Notes: generated by a model from the letters alone, not told the origin. DNA of 8,194 nucleotides from an uncultured bacterium (GCA_913009675.1 CAJVXD010000039.1:1-8194); one strand, 5' to 3'. Shown: positions 1-5,452, numbered from the stretch's first letter. A program made the numbers and translations.

Positions 1-136
1 GGGGCAACGAGCGCAGAGTGGAGAAGAGAAGGACGAAAAGCGAGACGGAAAGAAGACAGTGGATCAAGGAAAGAAAGAAAAAAGAAAAAGAGAAAGAGAA
101 AAGAAAAGAAAAAGAGAAGAAAGAGTTTTTTTTTTT
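1..136. other. Low-complexity sequencing read-through noise (non-biological)
   Basis: This stretch is almost entirely purines in GA/AAG runs (about 60-125), followed by 11 T (126-136) that abut a complete Illumina adapter. On the opposite strand it reads insert, adapter, poly-A, then pyrimidine smear, which is how a short-insert Illumina read looks once it runs past the adapter end. An open frame through 18-218 encodes only K/E/R-rich low-complexity peptide and then translated adapter, so it is not a gene. Treat these bases as assembly contamination that should be trimmed. Confidence 0.9.
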
Positions 137-202
137 CAAGCAGAAGACGGCATACGAGATATATCAGTGTGACTGGAGTTCAGACGTGTGCTCTTCCGAT
201 CT
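137..202 (+). other. Illumina P7 / TruSeq indexed adapter contamination
   Basis: Positions 137-160 are the P7 flow-cell sequence (CAAGCAGAAGACGGCATACG, then AGAT). Positions 161-168 are an index octamer ATATCAGT, whose reverse complement ACTGATAT I recall as TruSeq LT index 25. Positions 169-202 are the read-2 adapter arm beginning GTGACTGGAGTTCAGACGTG and ending CTTCCGATCT. All 66 bases fit the known oligo layout without a gap. The adapter joins the genomic insert exactly at 202/203, so the organism's sequence begins at 203. Confidence 0.98.
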
Positions 203-505
203 TCACAAGAGATTTTGAGTATACTCAAAAGGGAAAGGTTCATAAAAGATTTCAAGTTTATAGAGGATAAGAAGCAGGGTATCTTAAGGGTTTATCTTAA
301 ATACACAAAGACAGGAGACCCTGCTGTAAAAGGTTTGAGAAAGATCTCCAGGCCGGGTTTGAGGATCTATGTTAAAAAAGACAAGATCCCCACTGTCTTG
401 GGAGGTCTGGGCATAGCTATCCTGTCTACATCAAGAGGCCTTGTAACAAATATTCAGGCAAAGGAGATGCAGACAGGCGGCGAAGTGCTTTGTTATGTTT
501 GGTAA
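203..505 (+). CDS. rpsH: Small ribosomal subunit protein S8, 5'-truncated by adapter junction
   Basis: S8 binds the central domain of 16S rRNA (helix 21) early in 30S assembly, and in E. coli it also represses its own spc operon. The visible 100 residues cover S8 from about residue 33 of a roughly 130-residue family. They include the end of the N-terminal domain (EILSILKRERFIKDF), the linker with KISRPGLRIYV, the conserved rRNA-binding block GGLGIAILSTSRGLVTN, and the typical C-terminus GGEVLCYVW. The reading frame runs back into the adapter, where an apparent GTG start at 188 is not real. About 30 N-terminal residues and the expected upstream rpsN/rplE are missing because the contig ends here. 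The G usually found in the 'REGFI' motif is R (codon AGG at 236), which may be natural or a read-end error. rplF follows. Confidence 0.95.
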   Translation, partial: SQEILSILKRERFIKDFKFIEDKKQGILRVYLKYTKTGDPAVKGLRKISRPGLRIYVKKDKIPTVLGGLGIAILSTSRGLVTNIQAKEMQTGGEVLCYVW

Positions 506-514
506 GTTCGGACA
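501..514 (+). repeat. 14-base motif, inverted copy at 1515-1528
   Basis: GGTAAGTTCGGACA spans the last codons of rpsH and its 3' gap. Its exact reverse complement occurs at 1515-1528 in the rplR-rpsE gap, and the match does not extend at either end. By rough counting a chance 14-base inverted match somewhere in 8 kb is not very rare. The evidence for a functional or mobile repeat is therefore weak, though both copies sit at gene borders. Confidence 0.4.
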
Positions 515-538
515 ATCATGGGAGAAGTTCAAGACAAG

Positions 539-549
539 TGCTCATTTGA
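539..549 (+). repeat. 11-base direct repeat before rplF, second copy before rpsE
   Basis: TGCTCATTTGA lies immediately before the rplF start codon and recurs at 1653-1663, just before the rpsE ribosome binding site. Both copies sit in short leaders of ribosomal protein genes. The purpose is unknown, and chance is not excluded for an 11-mer. Confidence 0.35.
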
Positions 550-550
550 T

Positions 551-1087
551 ATGTCGAGGATAGGTAAAAAAGCTATAGGGATTCCTGATAAAGTAAAGGT
601 AAAGGTAGAATCAGGAAGGGTGTTTGTAGAAGGACCAAAAGGCAAGCTGGAATGGCCTTTGCCCGCTAAGATAGAGGTCAAGATAGAAAACTCCAGCATC
701 GCCGTAAATAGGAATGGAGAAGACAAGGTCAGTTGTTCTATGCATGGACTTGCCAGGGCTTATATATACAATATGATAGAAGGCGTAAACAAGGGTTACG
801 CAAAGAATCTTGAGATCCATGGCGTTGGTTACCGTGCTCAACTGCAGGGGAAGGTACTTAATCTACAGTTAGGTTTCTCCCATCCTCTTGTCTACCAAAT
901 ACCCGAAGGTGTCAGCATAAAGACCCCCAAGCCCAATCGCATTGCGATAGAAGGCATTGATAAGGCAATAGTCGGAGAGGTTGCGGCTGAAATAAGAAAC
1001 TATCTTAAGCCCGAGCCCTATAAAGGCAAAGGTGTGAGATATGAAGGCGAATATGTGAGGAAAAAGGCGGGAAAGTCAGTGGCCTGA
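551..1087 (+). CDS. rplF: Large ribosomal subunit protein L6
   Basis: L6 binds 23S rRNA domain VI near the sarcin-ricin loop and supports the factor-binding site of the 50S subunit. The 178-residue product has the family length and both duplicated L6 folds. It starts MSRIGKKAI, continues with the first-repeat signature VFVEGPKGKLEW at about residues 25-36, has GVGYRAQLQGKVLNLQLGFSHP in the second repeat, and ends with the conserved PEPYKGKGVRYEGEYVRKKA. I chose ATG 551 because the L6 family begins here. An in-frame ATG at 518 would add 11 residues (MGEVQDKCSFD) unlike L6. The start lacks a good Shine-Dalgarno: the nearest candidate, GGGAGAAG, ends 23 bases upstream, so initiation may be coupled to rpsH or otherwise unusual. 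It follows rpsH by 45 bases and precedes rplR by 8. Confidence 0.96.
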   Translation: MSRIGKKAIGIPDKVKVKVESGRVFVEGPKGKLEWPLPAKIEVKIENSSIAVNRNGEDKVSCSMHGLARAYIYNMIEGVNKGYAKNLEIHGVGYRAQLQGKVLNLQLGFSHPLVYQIPEGVSIKTPKPNRIAIEGIDKAIVGEVAAEIRNYLKPEPYKGKGVRYEGEYVRKKAGKSVA

Positions 1088-1095
1088 GGCAATAT

Positions 1096-1470
1096 ATGAA
1101 AAAGAGATTTAAGAACAAGGCAGAATTGGGAAGGATCAAAAGGCATTATAGGATAAGGAAAGACATCTCTGGTACAGGGGAAAGGCCCAGATTGAGTATC
1201 CACAGAAGCCATAAAAATCTTTATATCCATTTTATAGATGATATATCCAGTACAGTAATACTGTCGGTTTCTACAAGTGATAAGGTGTTTAAGAAAAAAT
1301 GTGCATGGGGAGGTAACGTAGAGGCCGCTAAGAGATTAGGCGTTTATGCATCGGAGGAGGCAAAAAAGAAAGGCATAGAAAAGGTAGTCTTTGATAGAGG
1401 AGGTTATCTCTATCATGGCAGGATAAAGACACTGGCTGATGCAGCAAGAGAGGGAGGGTTGAAATTTTAG
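1096..1470 (+). CDS. rplR: Large ribosomal subunit protein L18
   Basis: L18 binds 5S rRNA and anchors it, with L5 and L25, in the central protuberance of the 50S subunit. The 124-residue product matches the family's length of about 115-125. It has a basic, disordered N-terminus (KKRFKNKAELGRIKRHYRIRK), then GTGERPRLSIHRSHKNLYIH at about 26-45. The C-terminal half carries VVFDRGGYLYHGRIKTLADA (about 97-116) and ends AREGGLKF, a standard L18 ending. It starts 8 bases after the rplF stop with a GAGG-like signal at 1086-1089, so translation is probably coupled to rplF. Normally rpsE would follow within a few bases. Here a 203-base gap with palindromes intervenes. Confidence 0.96.
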   Translation: MKKRFKNKAELGRIKRHYRIRKDISGTGERPRLSIHRSHKNLYIHFIDDISSTVILSVSTSDKVFKKKCAWGGNVEAAKRLGVYASEEAKKKGIEKVVFDRGGYLYHGRIKTLADAAREGGLKF

Positions 1471-1481
1471 CGAGGGCATGA

Positions 1482-1509
1482 CTTACGTCAATCAAAGATT
1501 TGATGTAAG
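1482..1509 (+). repeat. Small imperfect inverted repeat in rplR-rpsE gap
   Basis: CTTACGTCA (1482-1490) and TGATGTAAG (1501-1509) pair over nine positions with one G-T wobble, around a 10-base loop. An alternative pairing uses ATCAAA/TTTGAT inside the loop. No T-tract follows, so it does not look like an intrinsic terminator. It is the first of three inverted repeats in this gap. Confidence 0.5.
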
Positions 1510-1514
1510 CTATC

Positions 1515-1528
1515 TGTCCGAACTTACC
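1515..1528 (-). repeat. Inverted copy of the 14-base motif at 501-514
   Basis: TGTCCGAACTTACC is the exact reverse complement of 501-514. It overlaps the first two bases of the large palindrome that starts at 1527. It could be a shared edge of a dispersed intergenic repeat, but two copies in one window cannot establish that. Confidence 0.4.
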
Positions 1529-1577
1529 CCACACCCAGATACATCGAAGTGACACTTCGTGGTATCTGGGTGTGGGG
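1527..1577 (+). repeat. Large 25-bp-arm palindrome, REP/MITE-like
   Basis: The arms 1527-1551 and 1553-1577 are complementary at 23 of 25 positions. The outer 16 bp are perfect (CCCCACACCCAGATAC against GTATCTGGGTGTGGGG). A 2x2 mismatch follows, then a 7-bp inner stem CGAAGTG/CACTTCG. As RNA it would fold into a very stable, GC-rich hairpin. There is no T-run after it: TCAAATTCGCACC follows, so a Rho-independent terminator is unlikely. The edge GGGGTCAAATTC resembles, from memory, palindromic repeats linked to REP-associated (RAYT, Y1-type) transposases in many environmental genomes. No transposase lies in this window, so that link is inference. Confidence 0.8.
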
Positions 1578-1614
1578 TCAAATTCGCACCTTCAGGGTAG
1601 TTAAACAAGGGAGA

Positions 1615-1651
1615 TTAAGTTACGAAAAATCTTTTATTTTTCGTAACTTAA
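1615..1651 (+). repeat. Perfect 16-bp AT-rich hairpin upstream of rpsE
   Basis: TTAAGTTACGAAAAAT (1615-1630) and ATTTTTCGTAACTTAA (1636-1651) are perfectly complementary around a 5-base loop, CTTTT. The hairpin ends 10 bases before the rpsE Shine-Dalgarno (1662-1668), so it leaves the ribosome site free if it forms. The T-run lies within the stem, not after it, which argues against a terminator. It may be a second palindromic insertion, an mRNA-stabilising element, or a protein-binding site. The sequence alone does not decide. Confidence 0.8.
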
Positions 1652-1652
1652 A

Positions 1653-1663
1653 TGCTCATTTGA
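1653..1663 (+). repeat. Second copy of 11-base direct repeat
   Basis: TGCTCATTTGA repeats 539-549 exactly. It directly follows the perfect hairpin and overlaps the first two bases of the rpsE Shine-Dalgarno. Significance is uncertain. Confidence 0.35.
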
Positions 1664-1668
1664 GGGGG
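1662..1668 (+). promoter_or_regulatory. Shine-Dalgarno deciding the TTG start of rpsE
   Basis: GAGGGGG is a strong Shine-Dalgarno-like purine run placed five bases before the TTG at 1674. No ATG or GTG in the correct frame lies near it at a sensible distance, so this site supports TTG as the rpsE start. Confidence 0.7.
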
Positions 1669-1673
1669 AAATC

Positions 1674-2189
1674 TTGGTAGAGGCAAGGCAGATAAAAGAC
1701 AAGCTGATAAAAAAGATAGAAGAGGCCCGGGAGGAACAGTTTATAGAGAAGGTTATAGCAGTGAACAGGGTCTCAAAGGTTGTAAAAGGAGGGAAGAGAT
1801 TCTCATTTACGGCCCTTGTGGCTATTGGCAACGGAAAAGGCACGGTTGGTTGTGGATATGGCAAGGCCAATGAGGTTGCCAATGCTATACGAAAGGCACT
1901 TACAAAGGGCAAAAGGAATCTTTTCAGAGTCCACTTAAAGGACAAGACCATACCTCATGAGGTGATGGGGCGTTTTGGAGCAGGTAAGGTCCTTTTGAAA
2001 CCTGCTTCTGAGGGTACGGGCGTTATTGCGGGAGGTACTGTGCGTGCGATTTGTGATGCCGTAGGCATTAAAGATGTACTTACAAAGTCTCTGGGAAGCC
2101 AGAACCCCATTAATGTAACAAAGGCAACCCTGGAGGGTTTGAAGCAATTAAGATTAAAACGTACGTTTGAAGAAGGGGACGAGGATTGA
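1674..2189 (+). CDS. rpsE: Small ribosomal subunit protein S5, TTG start
   Basis: S5 sits at the back of the 30S neck, near the mRNA entry site, and affects decoding accuracy. The 171-residue product has the N-terminal dsRBD-like domain with [20 protein letters not shown] (about 31-50) and [18 protein letters not shown] (about 51-68). The C-terminal domain carries [13 protein letters not shown] (about 109-121) and [19 protein letters not shown] (about 134-152). The length is typical. The start is TTG, preceded by a strong GAGGGGG. This is atypical next to its ATG-starting neighbours and may tune output after the unusual 203-base gap separating it from rplR. It ends one base before rplO. The rpmD gene that follows rpsE in many bacteria is absent. 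Confidence 0.96.
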   Translation: MVEARQIKDKLIKKIEEAREEQFIEKVIAVNRVSKVVKGGKRFSFTALVAIGNGKGTVGCGYGKANEVANAIRKALTKGKRNLFRVHLKDKTIPHEVMGRFGAGKVLLKPASEGTGVIAGGTVRAICDAVGIKDVLTKSLGSQNPINVTKATLEGLKQLRLKRTFEEGDED

Positions 2190-2190
2190 C

Positions 2191-2637
2191 ATGAAGATAG
2201 AGGATTTAAGGCCCGCCAGAGGCGAAAATAAAAGAAGGAAAAGGATTGGCAGGGGGCCGGGGTCAGGACATGGAAAGACTTCTACGAGAGGCCACAAAGG
2301 CCAGATGTCTCGAACAGGCAAAAGTCAAACCCCAGGGTTTGAAGGCGGACAGATGCCATTGATAAGAAAGATGCCAAAGCGGGGGTTTAATAAGAGGCCC
2401 AGGAAAGGTTACTGCATCCTTAACCTAAAGGACATCTCCCTTTTAAAAAAAGAGACTTCGATCACTCCTCAGTTGTTGAAGGAAAAGGGCATAATAAAAG
2501 GCCCTTTAAATTTTTTAAAGATCCTTGGGGGTGGTGAGATAGATGTCCCCGTGAATCTAATGGCCCATGCATTTTCAGGGACGGCCCTTGAAAAGATCAA
2601 GGCTGCTGGAGGGAGATGCGAGGTAATCAAAATTTAA
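2191..2637 (+). CDS. rplO: Large ribosomal subunit protein L15
   Basis: L15 is a late-assembly 50S protein with a long extension that threads through 23S rRNA domains. The 148-residue product has the family length. The basic glycine-rich N-terminal arm reads [20 protein letters not shown], then [15 protein letters not shown] (about 29-43). The signature [15 protein letters not shown] lies at about 57-71, and a globular C-terminal domain ends at [16 protein letters not shown] chose ATG 2191 because L15 normally starts M(K)LxDL and because GAGG at 2181-2184 is correctly spaced. An upstream in-frame TTG at 2167 would lie within rpsE and add eight residues without family support. One base separates it from the rpsE stop, so translational coupling is likely. 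Confidence 0.96.
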   Translation: MKIEDLRPARGENKRRKRIGRGPGSGHGKTSTRGHKGQMSRTGKSQTPGFEGGQMPLIRKMPKRGFNKRPRKGYCILNLKDISLLKKETSITPQLLKEKGIIKGPLNFLKILGGGEIDVPVNLMAHAFSGTALEKIKAAGGRCEVIKI

Positions 2638-2656
2638 TTTAATAGTACCGTCTAAT

Positions 2657-2683
2657 ATCCTTCGAGCGGGGGTCGAGAAGGAT
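2657..2683 (+). repeat. Bulged inverted repeat between rplO and secY
   Basis: ATCCTTCGA (2657-2665) pairs with TCGAGAAGGAT (2673-2683) over nine base pairs, with one bulged G at 2677 and a loop of GCGGGGG. No T-tract follows. The core TTCGAGC...GTCGAGAAGG resembles palindromic intergenic repeats seen in many environmental bacterial genomes (recalled, not searched). It occupies much of the 78-base rplO-secY gap. Confidence 0.55.
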
Positions 2684-2715
2684 TAACTTAAGAAACCAGG
2701 AACAACAGGAATAAG

Positions 2716-4062
2716 ATGATAAAGGCCTTATTAAATTCTTTCAAGATAGCTGATCTCAGGAAAAAGTTACTTGTAACGCTGCTTTTGATAAGCATTTATA
2801 GGATCGGGGCGTATATACCTACTCCTGGTGTTAATGGTGCGGCGCTCATGCAGTTTTTTGAAAATATAGCAAAAACGCAGGGGGGCACGCTCTTTGGCAT
2901 TATGAATATGTTTTCCGGAGGGGCCTTAAAGCGCTTGACAATATTCGCATTAGGGATCATGCCCTATATATCTGCTTCGATTATACTGCAGCTCTTGGTT
3001 ACCGTAGTCCCTCATCTTGAGAAGCTTTCAAAAGAAGGGGAGGCGGGCAGGAAAAAGATAATCCAGTATACCCGTTACGGCACAGTGGTCCTCTCCATTA
3101 TTCAATCTTTTTTTATCAGTTTGTGGCTTGAAAATCCCGCAAGATTCCAGGGGCTTAGCATAGTGGATCATCCCGGATGGCCTTTCCGTTTTCTTACGGT
3201 AGTTACCCTTACGACAGGGACGGCCTTTATTATGTGGCTCGGTGAACAGATCCAGGAGCATGGTATAGGTAACGGCATCTCGTTAATAATCACAGCCGGT
3301 ATTATTTCGAGACTGCCTACGGCATTGCATCAGGTCTTTGTGCTCTTCTCCCCTTTTGCGCCTGAAAAGAGACAGATAAACCCGTTTACCCTGATATTGA
3401 TGTCAGCCATAGGAGTAGCTGTGGTAGTAGCTGTTATCTTGATTACCCAGGGGCAGCGCAAGATCCCTGTCCAATATGCAAAACGGATCATAGGCAGGAA
3501 GGTCTACGGAGGACAGAGCACCTATATACCTTTGAGGGTTAATCAGGCAGGAGTCATACCTATAATATTTGCCCAGTCCATAATACTTTTTCCCGCTACC
3601 ATAGCAGGATTTATCCCAAATAGTGGATTACAGAGGATAGCGCAGTCGCTTGTCAGGGGCCAGCTTTTATATACAATAGTCTATAGTTTATTTATTATAT
3701 TCTTCGCCTATTTTTATACAGCGATAACATTCAACCCCAGTGACGTAGCTGACAATATGAAGAAATATGGAGGGTTCATCCCCGGGGTATGGCCGGGAAG
3801 GCGCACGGCGGAATATTTCGATTTTATTATGACAAGGATTACCCTGCCGGGGGCGGTCTTCCTGGCATTTATAGCCGTCTTTCCTGATATGCTGGGCGCA
3901 TGGTTGAAGGTACCCTATCTGATAGCGAGTTTTTTCGGAGGCACGGCGCTTTTGATCATCGTAGGTGTTATGCTGGATACGATGCGTCAGCTTGAATCGC
4001 AGCTTTTAATGAGGCACTACGAAGGTTTTATGAAAAAGGGCAGGATACGCGGGAGAAGATGA
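2716..4062 (+). CDS. secY: Protein translocase subunit SecY
   Basis: SecY is the inner-membrane channel of the Sec translocon. It passes unfolded proteins outward with SecA and inserts membrane proteins with the ribosome and SecE/SecG. The 448-residue product shows about ten hydrophobic segments, near residues 17-35, 75-98, 122-138, 158-175, 186-200, 222-244, 276-300, 316-337, 376-394 and 402-422. The plug region lies around residues 58-75. Signature blocks are FALGIMPYISASIILQLL in TM2, GEAGRKKIIQYTRYG in the cytosolic loop, GQRKIPVQYAKR (about 246-257, the ribosome/SecA-contact loop), PLRVNQAGVIPIIFA, and the cytosolic NPSDVADNMKKYGGFIPG (about 340-357). AGGAA at 2707-2711 supports ATG 2716. 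It overlaps the adk start. The basic tail KKGRIRGRR is cytosolic. Confidence 0.97.
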   Translation: MIKALLNSFKIADLRKKLLVTLLLISIYRIGAYIPTPGVNGAALMQFFENIAKTQGGTLFGIMNMFSGGALKRLTIFALGIMPYISASIILQLLVTVVPHLEKLSKEGEAGRKKIIQYTRYGTVVLSIIQSFFISLWLENPARFQGLSIVDHPGWPFRFLTVVTLTTGTAFIMWLGEQIQEHGIGNGISLIITAGIISRLPTALHQVFVLFSPFAPEKRQINPFTLILMSAIGVAVVVAVILITQGQRKIPVQYAKRIIGRKVYGGQSTYIPLRVNQAGVIPIIFAQSIILFPATIAGFIPNSGLQRIAQSLVRGQLLYTIVYSLFIIFFAYFYTAITFNPSDVADNMKKYGGFIPGVWPGRRTAEYFDFIMTRITLPGAVFLAFIAVFPDMLGAWLKVPYLIASFFGGTALLIIVGVMLDTMRQLESQLLMRHYEGFMKKGRIRGRR

Positions 4063-4724
4063 TGAGGATGGTGTTCTTAGGTCCGCCAGGCGCAGGCAAA
4101 GGGACGCAGGCGGTCATGTTTTCTGAAGGGATGAGATTCCTGCATCTTTCAACAGGAGATATATTAAGGGCAAATGTTAAGAGAGGGACGGAGATAGGAC
4201 AAAAGGCCAGGTCGTTCATGGAGCAAGGCCTGCTGGTGCCGGACAGCATAGTAATAGAGATGATGCTGGATAAGATAAAAACCAGCGAGGCGGGCAAAGG
4301 ATTTATCCTGGACGGTTTTCCCAGGACTGTATACCAGGCCAGGCGGATGGACGAAGAACTCAAGGGCCTGGACCTTACGATAGAACTGGTAGTGTATTTT
4401 AAGACCAGCATCGATATTATTATATACAGGCTTACGGGGAGACGGATTTGCAGGGATTGCGGAGCAAATTACCATATCGTCAATATGTCGCCCAAGAAGG
4501 AAGGCATATGCGATAAGTGCGGCGGAGAACTTTATCAGAGGAAAGACGACAATGAAGAAGCCATAAAAAAAAGACTAGAGGTCTTTAATGGCCAGACAAA
4601 GGAATTGATAGATTATTATAAAAAGCAAGGGATCCTTGAAGAGGTCTCAGGGGATTTAGATGCAGGGAAGGTTTACGAGGCCATCTCCGGAATATTAAAT
4701 GATAGAGATAAAAACCGAACGTGA
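4062..4724 (+). CDS. adk: Adenylate kinase, zinc-LID form
   Basis: This enzyme catalyses ATP + AMP to 2 ADP in the cytosol and balances adenylate pools. The 220-residue product is the long bacterial form. It has the P-loop GPPGAGKGT (about 7-15), STGD of the AMP site (30-33), DGFPRT (84-89), and a LID domain with four cysteines, C130-x2-C133 and C150-x2-C153, the pattern of a structural zinc site in Gram-positive and many other Adks. ATG 4062 is preferred because GGGAG at 4051-4055 then lies six bases upstream and the product begins MRMVFLG. ATG 4059 would add one Met and overlap secY as ATGA. Either way it overlaps the secY stop. The 3' end runs 26 bases into map, so secY-adk-map are probably translationally coupled. 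Confidence 0.96.
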   Translation: MRMVFLGPPGAGKGTQAVMFSEGMRFLHLSTGDILRANVKRGTEIGQKARSFMEQGLLVPDSIVIEMMLDKIKTSEAGKGFILDGFPRTVYQARRMDEELKGLDLTIELVVYFKTSIDIIIYRLTGRRICRDCGANYHIVNMSPKKEGICDKCGGELYQRKDDNEEAIKKRLEVFNGQTKELIDYYKKQGILEEVSGDLDAGKVYEAISGILNDRDKNRT

Positions 4725-5442
4725 AATAAGACTGATGGAAGAAGCCGGACGGATCGTAAGGGCTGTTCTCAGCGGATTGAGAAAGATGGTTGTCCCTGGG
4801 GTAACTACAGCGGAACTTGATAGAAAGGCAGAAGAGATGATAAGGGCCCATGGCGCTGTCCCTGCCTTTAAGGGTTACAGGGGTTTCCCCGCAAATATAT
4901 GCACCTCTATAAATGAGCAGATTGTCCATGGGATACCAGGGAGCGTAAGATTAAGAAAAGGCGATATATTGAGCATAGATGTAGGCGTTGAGAAGGACGG
5001 GTATTACGGAGATGCGGCGATTACTGTTGAAGTAGGAGATATGGTTGCGGCAAAGGCCAGGCAGCTGATCAGGGTTACAAAAGAGGCATTGCGCATAGGT
5101 ATAGAAAAGGCAAAAGAAGGCAACAGGTTGTTCGATATCTCTAATGCAATACAGATCCATGTAGAAACATGCGGTTATTCAGTCGTAAGGGATTTTGTCG
5201 GCCATGGTATAGGCAAAGAGATGCATGAAGAACCTGAGATACCGAATTTTGGAAGGGCGGAAACAGGCCCAAGATTAAGAAAAGGTATGACCCTGGCTAT
5301 AGAGCCAATGGTTAATGAGGGCAGATACGATATAGAGATACTCGACAATAGATGGACGGCAGTAACAAAAGACGGGAAATTATCAGCTCACTTCGAGCAT
5401 ACGATCTGTGTGACAGAAGGGGATCCAAGGATCCTGACATAA
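4699..5442 (+). CDS. map: Methionine aminopeptidase, type I
   Basis: Map removes the initiator methionine from nascent proteins at the ribosome when the second residue is small. The 247-residue product is the compact type Ia form, lacking an N-terminal zinc-finger extension. The five metal ligands of the pita-bread fold are present: D94 (LSIDVG), D105 (YYGDAA), H169 (GHGIG), E202 (AIEPM) and E233 (HFEHT). The substrate-site histidines H77 (VHGIP) and H176 (EMHEEPEIPNFG) are also present. It starts MIEIKTEREIRLMEEAGRIV, a typical Map N-terminus. The start lies inside adk, giving a 26-base out-of-frame overlap, with CGGA about seven bases before the ATG. It is followed by a 76-base gap, then infA. 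Confidence 0.97.
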   Translation: MIEIKTEREIRLMEEAGRIVRAVLSGLRKMVVPGVTTAELDRKAEEMIRAHGAVPAFKGYRGFPANICTSINEQIVHGIPGSVRLRKGDILSIDVGVEKDGYYGDAAITVEVGDMVAAKARQLIRVTKEALRIGIEKAKEGNRLFDISNAIQIHVETCGYSVVRDFVGHGIGKEMHEEPEIPNFGRAETGPRLRKGMTLAIEPMVNEGRYDIEILDNRWTAVTKDGKLSAHFEHTICVTEGDPRILT

Positions 5443-5445
5443 AAC

Positions 5446-5452
5446 AGGAGGG
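5446..5452 (+). promoter_or_regulatory. Strong Shine-Dalgarno-like run without an evident gene
   Basis: AGGAGGG directly follows the map stop and is the best consensus ribosome-binding sequence in the window. No ATG, GTG or TTG follows at 5-10 bases. The first ATG (5470) opens only a 12-codon frame. A loose inverted repeat CTATAAG (5453-5459) / CTTATAG (5497-5503) brackets the gap. It may be a remnant of a lost small gene or a regulatory ribosome stop. Chance is possible in this purine-rich genome. Confidence 0.35.

Noticed and set aside
4..15. GCAACGAGCGCA equals part of a universally conserved 16S rRNA segment
   Set aside because: Only 12 bases match, the flanks do not continue as 16S, and the stretch lies in read-through noise. 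Coincidence or stray noise is the simplest view.
188..202. GTG at 188 as the rpsH start
   Set aside because: It lies inside the adapter. The true S8 start is beyond the contig end.
18..218. Lysine/glutamate-rich 66-residue open frame
   Set aside because: It translates low-complexity noise and then the sequencing adapter.
1527..1577. Rho-independent terminator after rplR
   Set aside because: The stem is strong but no T-tract follows on either strand. Termination before rpsE-secY would also be implausible without a new promoter, and I cannot identify one.
2167..2190. TTG 2167 as a longer rplO start
   Set aside because: It lies within rpsE and adds residues not found in L15. ATG 2191 has a fitting Shine-Dalgarno and the family N-terminus.
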